Numbered from the stretch's first letter, positions 10,502 to 23,317 are shown. The stretch: DNA of 64,000 nt from Drechmeria coniospora (GCF_001625195.1 NC_054390.1:1488001-1552000), one strand, 5' to 3'. Program-made: numbers and translations. Notes: generated by a model not told the origin, from the sequence alone.

Positions 10502-12872
10502 TTACATCAACTCCAGTAGCTTGTGATCGCTAGGGGGCGAAGTAGTTGGCGAGGGCTCGCCACTCCGATCCATATTCGGCAAATCAACCTTGTCAGATGC
10601 AAAGCCAGCGGGCTCATCTTGTTTGGTAGAAATGCCCGTAGGATCTCTTTCAGATACACTGTGCTGTATCGATGCGAGCATTTCGAGTTCTGTCTTGACA
10701 GCGGCGACGACCGGCACACCAGAAGTCAGGTCTGGAGGCTTGGGACTAGTGGCACCTGATCGAGAAAGGTGAGATGGACTGGCGTGAGTAAGACCGGAAA
10801 CTGCGGCCAATCGATCATTTTCAGCCATGGTCGTCGTCGTTGCACTTGGCACTCCGTTCATCTCCTCGTCGGTCCGCCCAAAGAACTGATACCACCATCT
10901 GATGTCATCGAGATTGGGTAGTAGTATACGCTCACGACCCCGCTCACGATCGTTGATGAGTGGTTCGTAATTGGGATTCACAAAGTCTGCCTTCCTGCAG
11001 AGAAAGTAGTCCCAGACGGATGACGTCCGCTCAGCCACCCTAGCATCTTTCCTTTGTTTTTCTGAGTTGTACAGGAATGTACCGTACTGGCAAGAGTATA
11101 GATGGTACAATAAACGGCGAAGAAACCTCTCACTGAACTCGAACCGGTTGGGATTCTGCCGTACTAGCTGGGACACACAGTCCAAGAATTGATGGAATAC
11201 CGGGCTGACCATTCTTGGCGTTGTTGCCTCCTCATCAACCACTCTTCCAGACGCAGTCTCGCTAACGGCTGCCAGATCCGTGTCGTCCTTGTTCTGGTTG
11301 AAGAAACGCTTGGCGCCGCTGAGCACATTCTGAAATGCATCGTTTCGCCCATCATTTTCGCCAGGTTGGATCTTGGAGCCAGCAAAAGCATCCTTATGCA
11401 CCGCAAACCAGTCTTCGTGATTTAGATGCCCGGACCGTAGTCGGAACATGTGACCAAAGGACAACCAGTCCTTTTCCACAAGAACAATGAAGCCTTCCAG
11501 GGTTCGATAGTAGGGGTCGAGCATCATCTGAGCCAAGGCGCTCAACTGGCTGGTCCGATCCCATCCGTCCGAACAATGGATGAGGACGTGAGAGTGCCTG
11601 ATACCAATTCTCCGAGCGATCTTTGCCGAGCCCTTAAGAACGCTATGGATGTGCTTCAACCAGTGGCTCTGTTGCAGCAATTCTCGATTAGGCGGGAGGG
11701 GGGTTATGTCGGCGTCTTTCAATGCCTCAATGACCTTGTTTAGAGAGTTGCGCATGACATGGATGTTTTCGATGCTGAGAAAGGATTTCGCTGCGAAAGG
11801 ATATTTGTCCATGCTTTCTGATCCCATACCCTGTACCTGGTTTACAATGGCGTTGATGGTAGGACGGGCATCGACAATCATGTTGGCCTGTTGCCGCCCA
11901 TATACATTCTGCTCCCAAGATCCATCCTTGTGGGCTGTAACGGGCTTCGATTCCGGCTCGGCTTCTTGCAAAACTGTTCCAGCGCCCTCAGGCTTGGATA
12001 TGGAACTGTCGGTTGATTTATCAGGCTGACTTGATGGAGGAGTAGAATCCTCGGAGGACCCCGGGACCCAAGCTGAGAAGGAGGCAGCAACAAGCTTTTC
12101 ATCTTGGACATTGCTCTTTCTCAAGACCCCCGCCAGCGGTTGGGAGCTTCTTGTTATGGTGCAGTTGTTGACCGGGTGAATGTAGGATAAGACCGGAATT
12201 CGGTTACGAGACCGAAACTCTCTAGCGTATTTCAGGACATTATCCGAGATTATCGAGGGCACAACCAGGACGGCGGGATATGTGTCGCAAAACGTATAGT
12301 CTTGGTTGACGTGAGTGATTCTCCAGCCCTTGTCTGGCAACTTCTCGCTGATACCTTGCCTCCGAAATTCGGCCTTTGGGTCATAGATTTCCCAGCCATT
12401 CACCGCCCTCTCGCTCTCCAACGGCTTGTGGTTGAAGGCGAAGAGCCGCTCAACTGACCCAAGTCTGGACGCCCGCACCTTGATAAAATCGAATGCGCTT
12501 TGCGCCACCTCGTTATCGGTGAAGTTGAGGGTCACAAAAGTGAAGTCTCGGCAACGGATGCGTATAGATGGCGCTTGCCCTGACGTTGGTGGAGTGGGTC
12601 GAAGTGCGCAATAGCATAACATCGGATATGTGAGCCAGGTCTCCCGCATCTTGGGCGTCAGGTTTGAAGACGCATCGACTGCCTGATCCACGGGGGCGCA
12701 AAATACCAGGTGGAAGTCGGTCAACCGCAGGATGCCTTTAGTAGCTTGGCCACCGTAAATGCCTTGGACGCTCAGGAAAACCTGGACACAGTCAGGCTCA
12801 TGCTTTTGTCGTCCAGCGACATGCTTGCGCAAGGCTCCATGGCGTTCCGGCACATACCTTCCTGGCCTCCAT
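10502..12872 (-). CDS. YMR1: Myotubularin-type phosphoinositide 3-phosphatase
   Basis: The model has exon 1 at 12872-12858 (MEARK) joined across a 76-bp GT-AG intron to 12781-10502, giving 764 residues. Starting instead at the unspliced ATG 12970 adds about 60 residues that look non-coding, so I prefer the spliced start. The N-terminal PH-GRAM region includes VFLSVQGIYGG and GILRLTDFHLVF. The phosphatase domain carries the CX5R signature HCSDGWDR at residues 407-414 (bases 11578-11555), with catalytic Cys408 and Arg414, followed by the family segment YRTLEGFIVLVEKDWLSFGH. The C-terminal 150 residues are Ser/Thr/Pro-rich and likely disordered. The enzyme dephosphorylates PI3P and PI(3,5)P2 in endosomal and vacuolar trafficking. 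The exact first exon is the only uncertain part. It is divergent from RPS3. Confidence 0.93.
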
Positions 12873-14275
12873 CGTAGCTGGGCTGTCTGGTTACCTTTGT
12901 TTTCGACCAGATGTTGAACGGGTTGCAATGATGCTCGAGGATTGAAGCCAGGATCACGCAGCCAAGTCATACAGTGACAGGTTTGTAGGCTACACTATCG
13001 GTAGAGGAAGATTGCTGCGAATGGAGTATCTGAAAGACCAGGCTTAGATCATGTTCGCCATGACTTTGTCGCGGAAGTAAAACCTCTATACTTATGATGC
13101 TGGAGAGAAGGCGGGAATTGCCAAGCGACATGGAGCATGACAACGAGAGGAAGGATGACAATCTGCGAGGTCAAGAAGCCGACTTGAAAGTCAACATGAA
13201 GGGAGGGGTTAGCACTTCAAATCACAAGCAAAGCTCTATAATTTTTTCCTGTGCTTTGATGGATGGCGCTGCCGGTCTGGATGAAGTGCAGCAATCGTCG
13301 GCATGCTGAGGTGTTGGAAGTTCGAGGAAGTACGTGTACATGTACTCCTCCGTTTACTGCACAGCCGTCTGGTACGCCAGCTTAGTCTTAGCTAGCAGGT
13401 GACGGCTCAGCTACAAATTAGGCTAGTGTGGGTTGCATATCAATACCAGAAATCCATTCCGAACAGACAAGATAATTATTATTATTACTACTACTTACCT
13501 ACGAGCTTGGAGTTCTGCACACTGTACAAGTACTTGTACAGTAGTAATAGTACCAAGTACAGTACTGTAAGTACGTGCAAGTACAGTACAGTACTGTTCT
13601 TAAGTACGGAGTACGGAGTACACTGTACTTACTCAGACTGAATGCAAGTATTACAGTACACCATCAGAGCACTCCGTACCTACAATTACTTACAGTACTT
13701 AAGTACAGTACAGTGACCAGGAACATGGCATCGACCCCTCTACTCGCTCATGGCGGGGCAACAAGGAGCATGTAATATAATGAACAGAGTACGGAGTACG
13801 GAGTAGTACGGAGCACTTACTTAAGTACTCCGTACTCCGTACAGTGCATGTACTTACTTACAGTGGGGGTGTACGTATGTACTTACTTGGTGTACGGAGC
13901 ACAAGTGCTTAATACGAGTGCGGGACGGAGTACAGAGCTACTTGTGGCATGTACATCCGGCTACCGCAGAAAAGATTATCCGTACACATAGACTTTTAGC
14001 TGGTACGGAATTAGCATTTTAATACTTCGTACGGAGTACTCCGTACGGCGTCCTGCTTAGTGGCTAAATTGCGATGGTGACGGTACAACTTGATTAGGGC
14101 TCAACCCACATGTCGAAAAAAAAATTGGGTCGGTCGATTCCGAACGAGGTTCACAACGCCTGCCCATCACTCGCGAAACTTCCGACACTGACCTTCCAGC
14201 GCCGACTCCGACCATACTGCTCAGTCATCAGTCAAACGAACAAGCGTACGTTCGACACTGTTCCATTCTTCCAAA
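12873..14275. other. Divergent promoter region of YMR1 and RPS3
   Basis: This is one of the densest zones of the TACTCCGTA/TACGGAGTA motif. Tandem copies lie around 13600-13625 and 13785-13850, and a perfect 20-bp palindrome lies at 14028-14047. There is also an ATT/ACT-rich microsatellite near 13473-13500. The last 150 bp before RPS3 are C/T- and C/A-rich, typical of a strong fungal promoter. No gene is supported. Confidence 0.65.
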
Positions 14276-15314
14276 ATGGCGCATCCTGGCTCTCAAATGT
14301 GAGTGTTTCACCATCATCCCCGTCCAAACTGCACCCGTCATGGGCGTTCTGCTCCATCTCGTCGCAAGGCCGCCGATGTGACTGGCCGAAACACATCAAG
14401 CCTCTCAATCGACGAGACCATTTCGCAATGACCAGAGTCGAGCCGAATGGTGGTTGTGTACAACATGACTATTTTGTCGTGATGGGACAAGAACGCTGGC
14501 GATAATATGCGACTGGCATGGAATTATGCTGACATGGTACTCGCTACACAGCTCCAAGCGGAGAAAGTTCGTCGCCGACGGTGTGTTCTACGCCGAACTT
14601 AACGAGTTCTTCCAGCGTGAGCTCGCCGAGGAGGGCTACTCTGGTGTCGAGGTCCGCGTCACCCCTACCGTAACCGACATTATCATCCGCGCCACGCACA
14701 CCCAGGAAGTCCTCGGCGAACAAGGCCGCCGCATCCGCGAGCTCACCTCGCTCATCCAGAAGCGATTCAAATTCCCCGAGAACTCGGTCTCCCTCTACGC
14801 CGCAAAGGTCCAGAACCGTGGCCTCTCCGCCGTCGCCCAGTGCGAGTCCCTTCGCTATAAGCTGCTCAATGGCCTGGCCGTCCGTCGTGCCTGCTATGGT
14901 GTCCTCCGCTTCATCATGGAGAGTGGCGCTAAGGGATGTGAGGTTGTGGTCTCTGGAAAGCTTCGCGCTGCCCGTGCCAAGAGCATGAAGTTCACCGACG
15001 GCTTCATGATTCACTCCGGACAGCCTGCCAAGGACTTCATCGACTCAGCCACACGCCACGTCCTCCTCCGTCAGGGTGTCTTGGGCATCAAGGTCAAGAT
15101 CATGCGCGGCTCCGACCCTGAGGGCAAGGCCGGCCCACAGAAATCTCTGCCTGATGCCGTCACAATCATCGAGCCCAAGGAGGAGCAGACTGTTGTCCAA
15201 CCTGTCAGCCAAGACTACGGCGCTAAAGCCGCCCAGGCCATGGCCTCTCAAGACGCGCGGGTTGCCGAGAAGGAGGGTGAGGATGAGGAGACTGCTGCTC
15301 CTACGGAGCAATAG
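14276..15314 (+). CDS. RPS3: 40S ribosomal protein uS3 (S3)
   Basis: A 23-bp first exon (14276-14298, MAHPGSQ plus a split Ile codon) joins across a 253-bp GT-AG intron to exon 2 at 14552-15314, giving 261 residues. The junction restores the fungal start ...[23 protein letters not shown] type-2 domain spans about residues 20-95 and contains the loop [10 protein letters not shown]. The conserved C-terminal S3 domain (to about 190) includes [14 protein letters not shown] and [10 protein letters not shown]. The tail is acidic and Glu-rich. The protein sits at the mRNA entry channel of the small subunit; the family also has DNA-repair-related activities. The intron is much longer than others in this window, common for ribosomal protein genes. 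Codon use is strongly biased to C-ending codons, matching high expression. Confidence 0.98.
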
Positions 15315-16207
15315 GCAAACTGCTACTGGAGAGGGGTTGTTGGTTCTCGCGAGACGGAAAAGCGAAATCCTGCTGGCCATTCACGACGGGGAGGGATACG
15401 GGAAAGTCTACTCAGGCGTCAGTTGAACATGGTTGCATCTTTTTGAGAACATCGAAAGGCTTCATCTTGTCTGTAATAGACCCCATGACATGAAAATGGG
15501 ATGAATGAAACCCTAGAAATCACCCTTCGAGCACCAAAACGTCATCTGTGCCCCGGACATGCCTTATCGCGAACACTTTGCCATAATTACAATCAAACCC
15601 CCGGGGTTGCCCAGAGATGGCGGCATCAACTCCGCATCGGTGACCCAGGGTTCCTTGCGCAGAATTCAGTTGGGAGGAAATGGTATCTTATTCACATCTA
15701 GGCGCTGCCTCTTTGCACTCTACTTAACCATAGAACCTCGTAATCATACAAGCAGGCGACACCATGCACCTGCCTTGCTCTTCTGCCTCGCTCATAAAAC
15801 ATAACCGTCAAAACCGTCGGAGATTGATAATAATAGATCGGCACGCGGAAATCAGCATTCAACGCCAGCCAGTCTTCCAAGTAATCGACCACCTGGTCGC
15901 AATTTTGATGCTCATCGTTAGCCAACCAACGACGATAACATGTACCGATCGGAGGACCCTCCCCTTCTCTCTGAGATGGCCCTGGCGGTATTGAGGGCAC
16001 AGGGTGAGGAAGCCATGCTCTCGGTAGCTTCGTAGTGTCGACCGGCGAACAAAGGCGTCGATATAGCCTCCAAAAATGTACACGAGGGAGCCATGCCTCA
16101 TCCAGACAAGAGAGAAAATACAGAAAATCGCAGCAGCGGTTGAAAGGATATCAGTGGGCGAGACTTGGGCTCAAAGCGTGGCAAGGGAAACAAAACTCGA
16201 CCCACGT
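15315..16207. other. Intergenic region between convergent RPS3 and NIPA-like gene
   Basis: No supported gene, repeat or RNA gene. Several open frames of 60-110 codons overlap on both strands and lack motifs. Confidence 0.6.
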
Positions 16208-17793
16208 CTACCTCTGTCCAGCTTTCCTTGTCTCCAACTCGATGTCGTCGTTGCTTTGCTCCTTCTTTCCAGCGATACGCCCATTCGGTGGGCGGTCGCC
16301 TTCGCTCTCCTCGGCAAGGTCAGTAAGCCCGAAACCTGCAGCCTCTTCCTCATCGTAGGCCCTAATCAGTCCCTCTCTGTCGCTGTGCAAGCTGCCGATG
16401 CTGTGCCGGCCATGATCGACACTTCTCCGTGATTGCATGCTGCGACGAGTCTGCAGGCTAGAAACTATGTCGGTTGGCGTTGCATCAATACCACCTCGTC
16501 CTGCGACCAACTTTTGACCATTTGGGTCGCCACGGGACAAATTGAGCAGATACACCCCAGTAAACGTGACGAGAAAGCCGCAAAGTAGGGAGAGCGTGTT
16601 GACAGGATCGGTAGTGTTAAATCCGCTAAAGAGGATGAAGGATGCGCAGAGCGTGGCAGTAGTGAACGTCACATAGTACAGAGGGTTGACACTGCAGTCG
16701 TTGTGTCAGCGGTCAATCCAAGCAAAATGAACCAATGGTCATGCCGGCAAAAACAGCAACAAAACTCACATATTTGTTGGAAATGATGCCAATGCCTTGT
16801 TGAAGTAATTCATTTGCGTTAGAATGCAGACAGCAGTCAAGATTAAGAAGACATATGTCGATGGATGGGTGAACTGATTGTTCCCATTGAATGAGAGTTT
16901 CAGGGCTATGCCGAAGGCCTTGACGGACATGACAGAGATTGAGCCAACAGTTGAGCAGATGGAAAGATAAATGAGGGCATTTTTCTTTCCGTGGACAGGG
17001 GCAATCCGGTAAATCATGAAGACGGCGAAGGAGACGACGGCAATGGCGTACAGGAGAAACCCTAAGGCGCACGAGTCAGCCGGGGATGGATGCTGTACAA
17101 GAAGGCGGCGTACCTGGCTGAATAGCATAGTCCAAGATCTGATCAATAGTCTGAATCTCCTCATCTGGCGGGGCATGCAGGACTATGACGACAGCGCCGA
17201 TGAGACATATGGCACTACCCAGTTTGCCCAAGATCCCCAGCTCTTCCTTGAGAAAATAAGAGCCGAGGACAGCACCGATCAGGACACTGAGAGCCCCGAG
17301 GGGGGTCACAAGAATGGCTGGAGCAAAGGCGTACGCTGCAAAGTTGCAAACTTCCCCGATACCAACTAGAATTGCGAGGCCAGGTCAGTCCAAGTAAGTC
17401 CAATCAATAGGCCATCGGGAGACAAACGAGTGGCGATTCCAGCCCACCACAGTGGGCTTCTCAAGTATACGAAGCCGTCTCCTTCAAAGCCATGCCTTTC
17501 CTCTGCTTGTATCAAACCCTATCGATATTGTCAGCGCTGCGACAGGGTAATTGTGGGTTTCGACTTGACCAGCAGGCAGCGAACCTTTTTCGTGATGACA
17601 AAACTAGTGCCTGGAGAGCTATGCGTCAGAAGATGGGCTGGAAAGCAATTTGAATCTCTGTCCTGGGGTGCGGCATACCGATGGCAAGGGCCGAGGACAT
17701 GGCTAGCGCAAGGCCAATGTACCTGCAAGAGCAACGCTGTCAGCATGGCCATCTGACGGCATCTGGCAACGCAACGTACTTGTCTTCGATCAT
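16208..17793 (-). CDS. NIPA-like magnesium transporter (DUF803)
   Basis: Seven exons: 17793-17780, 17722-17679, 17610-17585, 17518-17428, 17365-17114, 17061-16770 and 16691-16208. All introns are GT-AG and the total is 400 residues. The first exon is 14 bp and the third 26 bp, so the start is only seen after splicing (MIEDKYIGLALAMSSALAIG). Hallmarks in order are GTSFVITKKGL, LWWAGI, GEVCNFAAYAFAPAILVTPL, GALSVLIGAVL, FLKEELGILGKLG, then hydrophobic helices with NYFNKAL and VNPLYYVTFTTAT. This matches the nine-helix NIPA family of Mg2+ transporters related to the drug/metabolite transporter fold. After about residue 290 the tail is hydrophilic, with RSMQSRRS and SNDDIELE, probably a cytosolic regulatory tail. 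Membrane location (plasma, vacuole or endosome) cannot be told from sequence. Confidence 0.93.
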
Positions 17794-20593
17794 TGTGGAG
17801 GGTTTGGCGAGCGGAGGCCAGCGACGGCAGCGGAGGGGGGCCCAAGGTGTTGATGGTCTATGGTGCACACTCGAGTATGTGTCCTTTCCAATTGGGAAAG
17901 AGGCAGGCGGAAGCGAGCGATAACAAGGCGACACGAAAACGATTGAGCGAGCGTTGCGTCGGCAGCAAGCGCACCAAGCACCCGAACGAGATCACAGGAG
18001 GTCGTCGTTACGAGGCGAACATGAAGGAGGCTTTTCGGTACTGCGACAGGGAGGGCGAGTCTCGCCAGGGATCGACACGCAAACCCGTCGTCACCCTGTC
18101 TTAGTCGTTGGGGCCGAGGAGGGAAAGTGGCCGCCGAGGCTGTCTTAAGCGCAGGGTTTAAAGCCAAGGCACCGCCTAGGTTTCACGGAGACGTCGAAGG
18201 GATGGGCGTGGAGATCGTGGCAAGTTCAGTGGAAGGCGTGACGGTCGTCAGTAACCGGCAAAAAGAGGACAATGAACCGAATGGCACATTGGGTGATGAG
18301 CGGGATGTCTTCCGCCCATTGGTACAGGGCGGGGCGGCGCTAACAAACTGTACACGAGTGCAAAGTTTCCGGAAGTACCGGCCTCGTACCCCGTGGATAC
18401 CGACCAGTGAACGGAGATACTCCAACGCCCAAGGCCAGCGTTCCCATTTGGGCCTTATTGTAAGAACAACAACTAACTACAACAACGTAGAGAAAAGAAC
18501 CCCGGCAGCTAGAACGAGTATAGCCAGCTGGCAGTCACGATACGGGCAGGAACTACCGTGATTTGCATGGCTGCTCTCTCGTTCGTACTTGCCGTACGAA
18601 CGAGTCTAATACCATCAAAGTCGCTTACGAAAAACATTCGTGTATACAACTACGCGCTGCCTCCTCATATTTGTACAGCGAGGTTCATTATGTACTTTTA
18701 TAGAATGCTAAAGAAGGTGGGATTATTCAGGAGATTTCAGATACTTGAAAGAAATCACTATGAGGTTGAGCTGCCAGATACTGCGACTTCCTGACTTGAT
18801 AGATCTCCCTTCACATTATGAGTTAATGGGGTTCTTAAATATAAGGGGACAATTTTGCTTTGCAATCCTTGCAATAAATAATAACATTGCATGCTTAATA
18901 TATAGAATTCAGCCTGATCAACTTATGTCTAGTAGCTTGTATTATAACGTTGTTCTTTTAATTATGAATATTTAATACGATTTGGTATGAAAATAGTAAA
19001 AATTATTTTTATATATAATATACTATTCCATTATTGAGCTTGAATGATGTGTTATTATATTAATATTAATATTAATCAGTAGCAGTATATTACTGTATCT
19101 ATTAAAGTTTGACTGTAAATACTGCAGTAAGAAACTGGTGAAGATTTATTAAACGACTGAAGGACTTCGCAGACGGAGGACAGACTAGAGGAGTACCTCC
19201 TCAACGGTGACGAGGGGAGGGGAGCTCTCAAAATGAGACCTCTCCCATCTTGCCTTTACCTAATGTTCAGACATACCCTGAAACCAGGACAGTAGTGGTG
19301 TACACTATTAGAAGGATTTATTAAATAATAATTCAAGTAACATCTTAAATCATTCACTTATTTAACATAACAATTACTGCAGTAGTAGTCCTGTTTCAGA
19401 ACTAAAGAAGAGAAGTAAAGTTTTTTTTTCAGCGGTTCATGATTCGACTCTATTTGTGATTGTCTGCAGCCGATGTGATGGTGAATTTCACTGGAAGCAC
19501 TCAATTCTGAGCAGGCTATGGCAGAATGTTTACCTGCACCTGCGAATCAAGAATGAACTGATAGAGGGCGTGATTGACTCACTTGGCGACGGCGTCCATT
19601 TTTGCAGTTTCAGAATGGAGTACTTGATCCGGCATCACTGTGGCAGATGCCGAAGAAACAGATGCAAGGAATGACTTATTTTGCGCAAGTACTTGTATTG
19701 CTACATACATGCTTCCTTAATGTGGCATTCATACTTTCAAACGGTAATATTGATCATCGTCGTAATACCTCGATTCCGTTCGTAGCGTCCGTCAATGTAG
19801 CATTCAGTAGTGGTGTGGTCGTTGTGAAGAGGCCGCAAGGGCTTGTGGAACGTGATGATCTGATGTACTTGCATGAAGTACAAGTAGGCGTAGATGTATC
19901 GGGGTAAATGAAATGTGGTGATACGGAGTACACTTACAGTATAGTGATTCTAATGATGGTATGAAGGATCCGTCGCGCCAGGTTGCCTGGTTCGTGAGGC
20001 CTAGCTTGGCAGATTTTATCAAGAATGCCGCAAGTCCTACAAAATCAAAAATACCTATTATAACTCTTCAGAAATAATAAAAACAATCCCCAACTAATTC
20101 TTAGGTTACATTTATTGCGAATATTTTAGCTCGAATCAATTATTAAATGAATTGCTTAAAAATAGCAAATCTCAAGGAGAGCAGCAGGATGGGTTCCGAA
20201 AGGATGCTCCTCCCCACTAGGCTATGCGCTAAATCAATACCGAGGCTCCAACCAGAAGCACTTAGCCGATTCCTCGCCACTTGCCGCATCAACAGCCGAC
20301 GTCACTTCTTAACTTCCAACCCGCTCACTCCTCGACCCCTCACCGTGGCTTAGTATCTATAGCCCTGACTCTGGACCAACTTTCAAGTGAAAGACCGCTC
20401 AACAATCCTGGTGAGAGTCACAGTCGCCTTCACTCGTGGCTCTGTTGATTACCCATCGCCAACCATTCATTGTCAGGAAGCACTCCTGATCTTGAAATCT
20501 TGCACATACCGGACTTGGACACAAGCGCCAGATCAGCAACGACTTCAAGAAACTCTCCTCGAGAGATAATTGATCGCGCTAGACTCATCACCA
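17794..20593. other. Divergent promoter region, partly AT-rich
   Basis: This 2.8-kb gap lies between the NIPA-like gene and SDS23. Bases 17794-18550 have normal GC. Bases 18600-20150 are AT-richer, with long A/T runs around 18930-19080. CA and TG dinucleotides remain, so it is not RIP-type decay. A segment at 19143-19325 is bracketed by two copies of GATTTATTAAA and vaguely resembles the family A LTR around its AATAAA signal. No gene is supported. Confidence 0.5.
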
Positions 20594-22231
20594 ATGGAAA
20601 CACATGATAGCAGTAGCCGAAAGAATAGCCATGATCATGATCAAGGGATGAGTGTGTCCGGCCTCGCTATTTCCGCCACACCCTCCTCTTCGGCTCGCCT
20701 CCACCAGTCTCCTTCGCCACAGCGAACACCTTCGGCGACCAGCATCAATAAAATGGCCCATCGACAAAGTTTTGCCGAGAACCTGCGCAATGTCCCCCCG
20801 TCCCCCCGCCATCGGCATTCCTCCTTCACCCAGTCTGCAGTCCAGGAACTACTAAACCACCCTTCCCCCAGTATTAAGCATACTGACCCTAGATTTGTTG
20901 GTCGAGAATGGCGTGATATTACCGTTGGAGAATTAGTCTCCCCCGAAGACGTCAAGTGGATCGAAATGAACAGCAGCGTCGAGGAAGCCACAATGGTAAA
21001 TGGCCCAACCGGACAATGTGTGCACTGAACCGCGCTGACGTCAGGACATTATTATCTATAGATGCTGCTTAAGAGCAACACGAGCGTTGTCCTTATCCGG
21101 GAAGCTTCCACTGCCAACACAGCCATATCTACATTTGACTACAGTGATTTGATCGCGTACCTTCTTCTCGTTGTTGGCATATCTCGACCCGGGCTTGACC
21201 AAGTCGACATGTTCAATGACATCATGGCCAAGGTCCAACATGGAAAGCATATAACACTCAAGGAGATACAACCCATCTGCAGACAAGAGCCGCTCGTCGA
21301 TGTAGCGTCAACAAACAATCTGGTGCATGCCATCGAGATTCTAGGCAGCGGCATACATCGAATCATGGTCACAGGTCCCGCAGGAGAAGTGATTGGCATC
21401 TTAAGTCAGTTGCGGATGGTTGATTTTTTCTGGAATGAAGGTGTCAACTTTCCAACTATTGATCACCTCTACCCAACCTTGTTGCGTGATCTCGGTATTG
21501 GAACGCAACAGATATTCTCCGTCAAGTATGATGTTCCTAACTCTACTACGGCAATATGACTTGTGGAAAGTTGCTGATAAGACGTCTCCAATAGCTCCGA
21601 TGCGCCCGTTTCAGATGCCTTGGCGCTCATGAATGATGAGGGCCTCACAAGCATCGCCGTCGTCGATAATGGCCAAAATGTGGTCGGCAACATCTCTTCT
21701 AAGGATGCACGACATCTCACAACCACATCGAGCGCTCCCTTGCTCACAGGTACCTGCATGCACTTCATCTCCGTCATTTTGAACGAGAAAGGTGTGGAAA
21801 GAGGGCGGGATACATTCCCCGTTTTCTACGTCAACCCATACTCGACCCTCGCACATACTGTTGGAAAGCTAGTTGCAACCAGGTCTCACCGCATGTGGGT
21901 TGTGGAATCGGTTTCCCCGTCATCATCCGCTCCAGCGACACCTCTGCTAGGCCCACAAAGCCATGTCAGCAGCGTTGCGGGTGCGAACCTGCCATCACAA
22001 CCACCAATGCCAGCTGCATCGGTCCCTGCCTCCGCAATGGCGGGAGCGCGCATCTCCGGCAAGCTGAGCGGCGTGGTGTCTTTGACTGACATCCTAAACG
22101 TATTTGCCAGGTCCACAGGGCTTCATCCTACAGACCCTGGAGAGCAAAGAGCCAGACGAAGGAGGAGTTCTAGCAGTTCTGTGCATCCGAGCTTGCAATC
22201 ATCTCGGGCCAGTCTTGATTTTCGGCGATAG
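20594..22231 (+). CDS. SDS23: CBS-domain protein Sds23/Moc1
   Basis: Exons 20594-20995, 21062-21525 and 21595-22231 give 500 residues; an in-frame ATG at 20570 would add eight. Introns are 66 and 69 bp, GT-AG. The N-terminal 75 residues are Ser-rich, followed by the family signature [20 protein letters not shown] and [10 protein letters not shown]. The body has AMPK-gamma-like CBS repeats, recognisable from [66 protein letters not shown] and [20 protein letters not shown]. The C-terminus is Ser/Arg-rich. Sds23 in fission yeast inhibits PP2A- and PP6-type phosphatases and links nutrient signalling to mitosis and sexual development; that role is carried over by homology. The family has no enzymatic residues. 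Confidence 0.95.
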
Positions 22232-22719
22232 ATGAAACCGATTATTTCGCGTTGCATCATTTTGGTTGGTGACTGGCAGTGGGAGAAATCATCCTTTAAG
22301 GTACCAGCACTTTGATATCACGCGGGCAGGGACGTAAATTGAGTATCCCTTGACCCTCACGGTGGAAAGTGATTGCGACAAGGATTGGTTGCACAAATGT
22401 TGTAATTGATAGTTGTAGTATTGGTAGCCATTCGGGGTGCTATATGCTTCACGCAAGCTTCCATGTACACGCCTCTGACGATCTCATGTTGAGCACCTCC
22501 GCGATCCTGTTTCATAAGTGGGAGAGGGGTATGATGATGCGAAGGACAGGAATGATGGCAGGAGAGATGACGACATGAGAGGTAAATAAGTATTTGTAAT
22601 TGTACTTGCGGTATTACTCCGTACTGTAAGTACTTGGACTATCAACATGAAGTACTTTACAGTTCTTGAGTGTCATAAGTGTCCTACTTAAATGTAATTT
22701 TCATCGAAATGTGCAGCAA
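22232..22719. other. Intergenic region upstream of tRNA-Asn
   Basis: It is the 3' flank of SDS23. ACTCCGTACTG and AAGTACTT-type motifs appear from 22600 on, close to the tRNA gene. No gene is seen. Confidence 0.6.
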
Positions 22720-22792
22720 TCTCCTGTAGCTCAGTTGGCTAGAGCGTCCGACTGTTAATCGGGAGGTCGAAAGTTCAAGCCTTTCCGGGAGA
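22720..22792 (+). tRNA. tRNA-Asn (anticodon GTT)
   Basis: The 73-nt sequence folds as a cloverleaf. The acceptor arms TCTCCTG and CGGGAGA pair in all seven positions (one T-G). A D-loop box GTAGCTCAGTTGG is present, the anticodon loop CTGTTAA carries GTT, and the T-arm is GAAAGTTCAAGCCTTTC. There is no intron. A T-rich tract follows at 22795-22805, suitable as an RNA polymerase III terminator. An identical copy lies inverted at 28003-28075. Confidence 0.97.
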
Positions 22793-23317
22793 GTTTATTT
22801 TTGTCTGTGATTTCTAGTTTTTTTGGGGGGTTTTGCATAAGTACAGTTTGTTTGTTATTGATACCTTCAAGATACTGTAAATAAAAATTACTCAGCAATT
22901 CAAAGTACCGGTATGTACATACACAAATGTAGTAAACTACTCCGTAGTGTTCATGGTAAAAATAAAAGTGGTACTCCGTACTCCTGCTTCAGTAATGGCG
23001 AGTACTTATACCTACTTACATAAGTACAGTACGGATTACGGAGTACAGTAAGTATAATAAAGTACATTGTACTTATTGCTCCACATAGTCAAGTACCAGA
23101 TACTGTAGATATTATTTGACAATGTGCAAGTACTGTATGGAGTGCACTGTACTTACGTACTTGACAGTAAAGGGGCCGCTCGCTCCTTGGAGACGCTCAT
23201 TTCGCACCATATCTGGACAGGCGGACGGAAGCCGGTCCTGTAGGCGCTCCCCTTTCAATTCTTGCGGCATTGCCAACGGTCCCCCCTGTCGAAGATTTTC
23301 AACTCGTACATGCACAT
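22793..23317. other. Intergenic region between tRNA-Asn and LCB1
   Basis: It starts with a T-rich terminator region (TTTATTTTTG and TTTTTTGGGGGG). Several ACTCCGTA/TACGGAGTA motifs lie between 22935 and 23050, then the LCB1 promoter and 5' UTR. Confidence 0.6.

Noticed and set aside
12873..12970. N-terminal extension of YMR1 from ATG 12970
   Set aside because: The extra ~60 residues do not resemble the myotubularin N-terminus; a GT-AG intron with the start MEARK gives a better fit.
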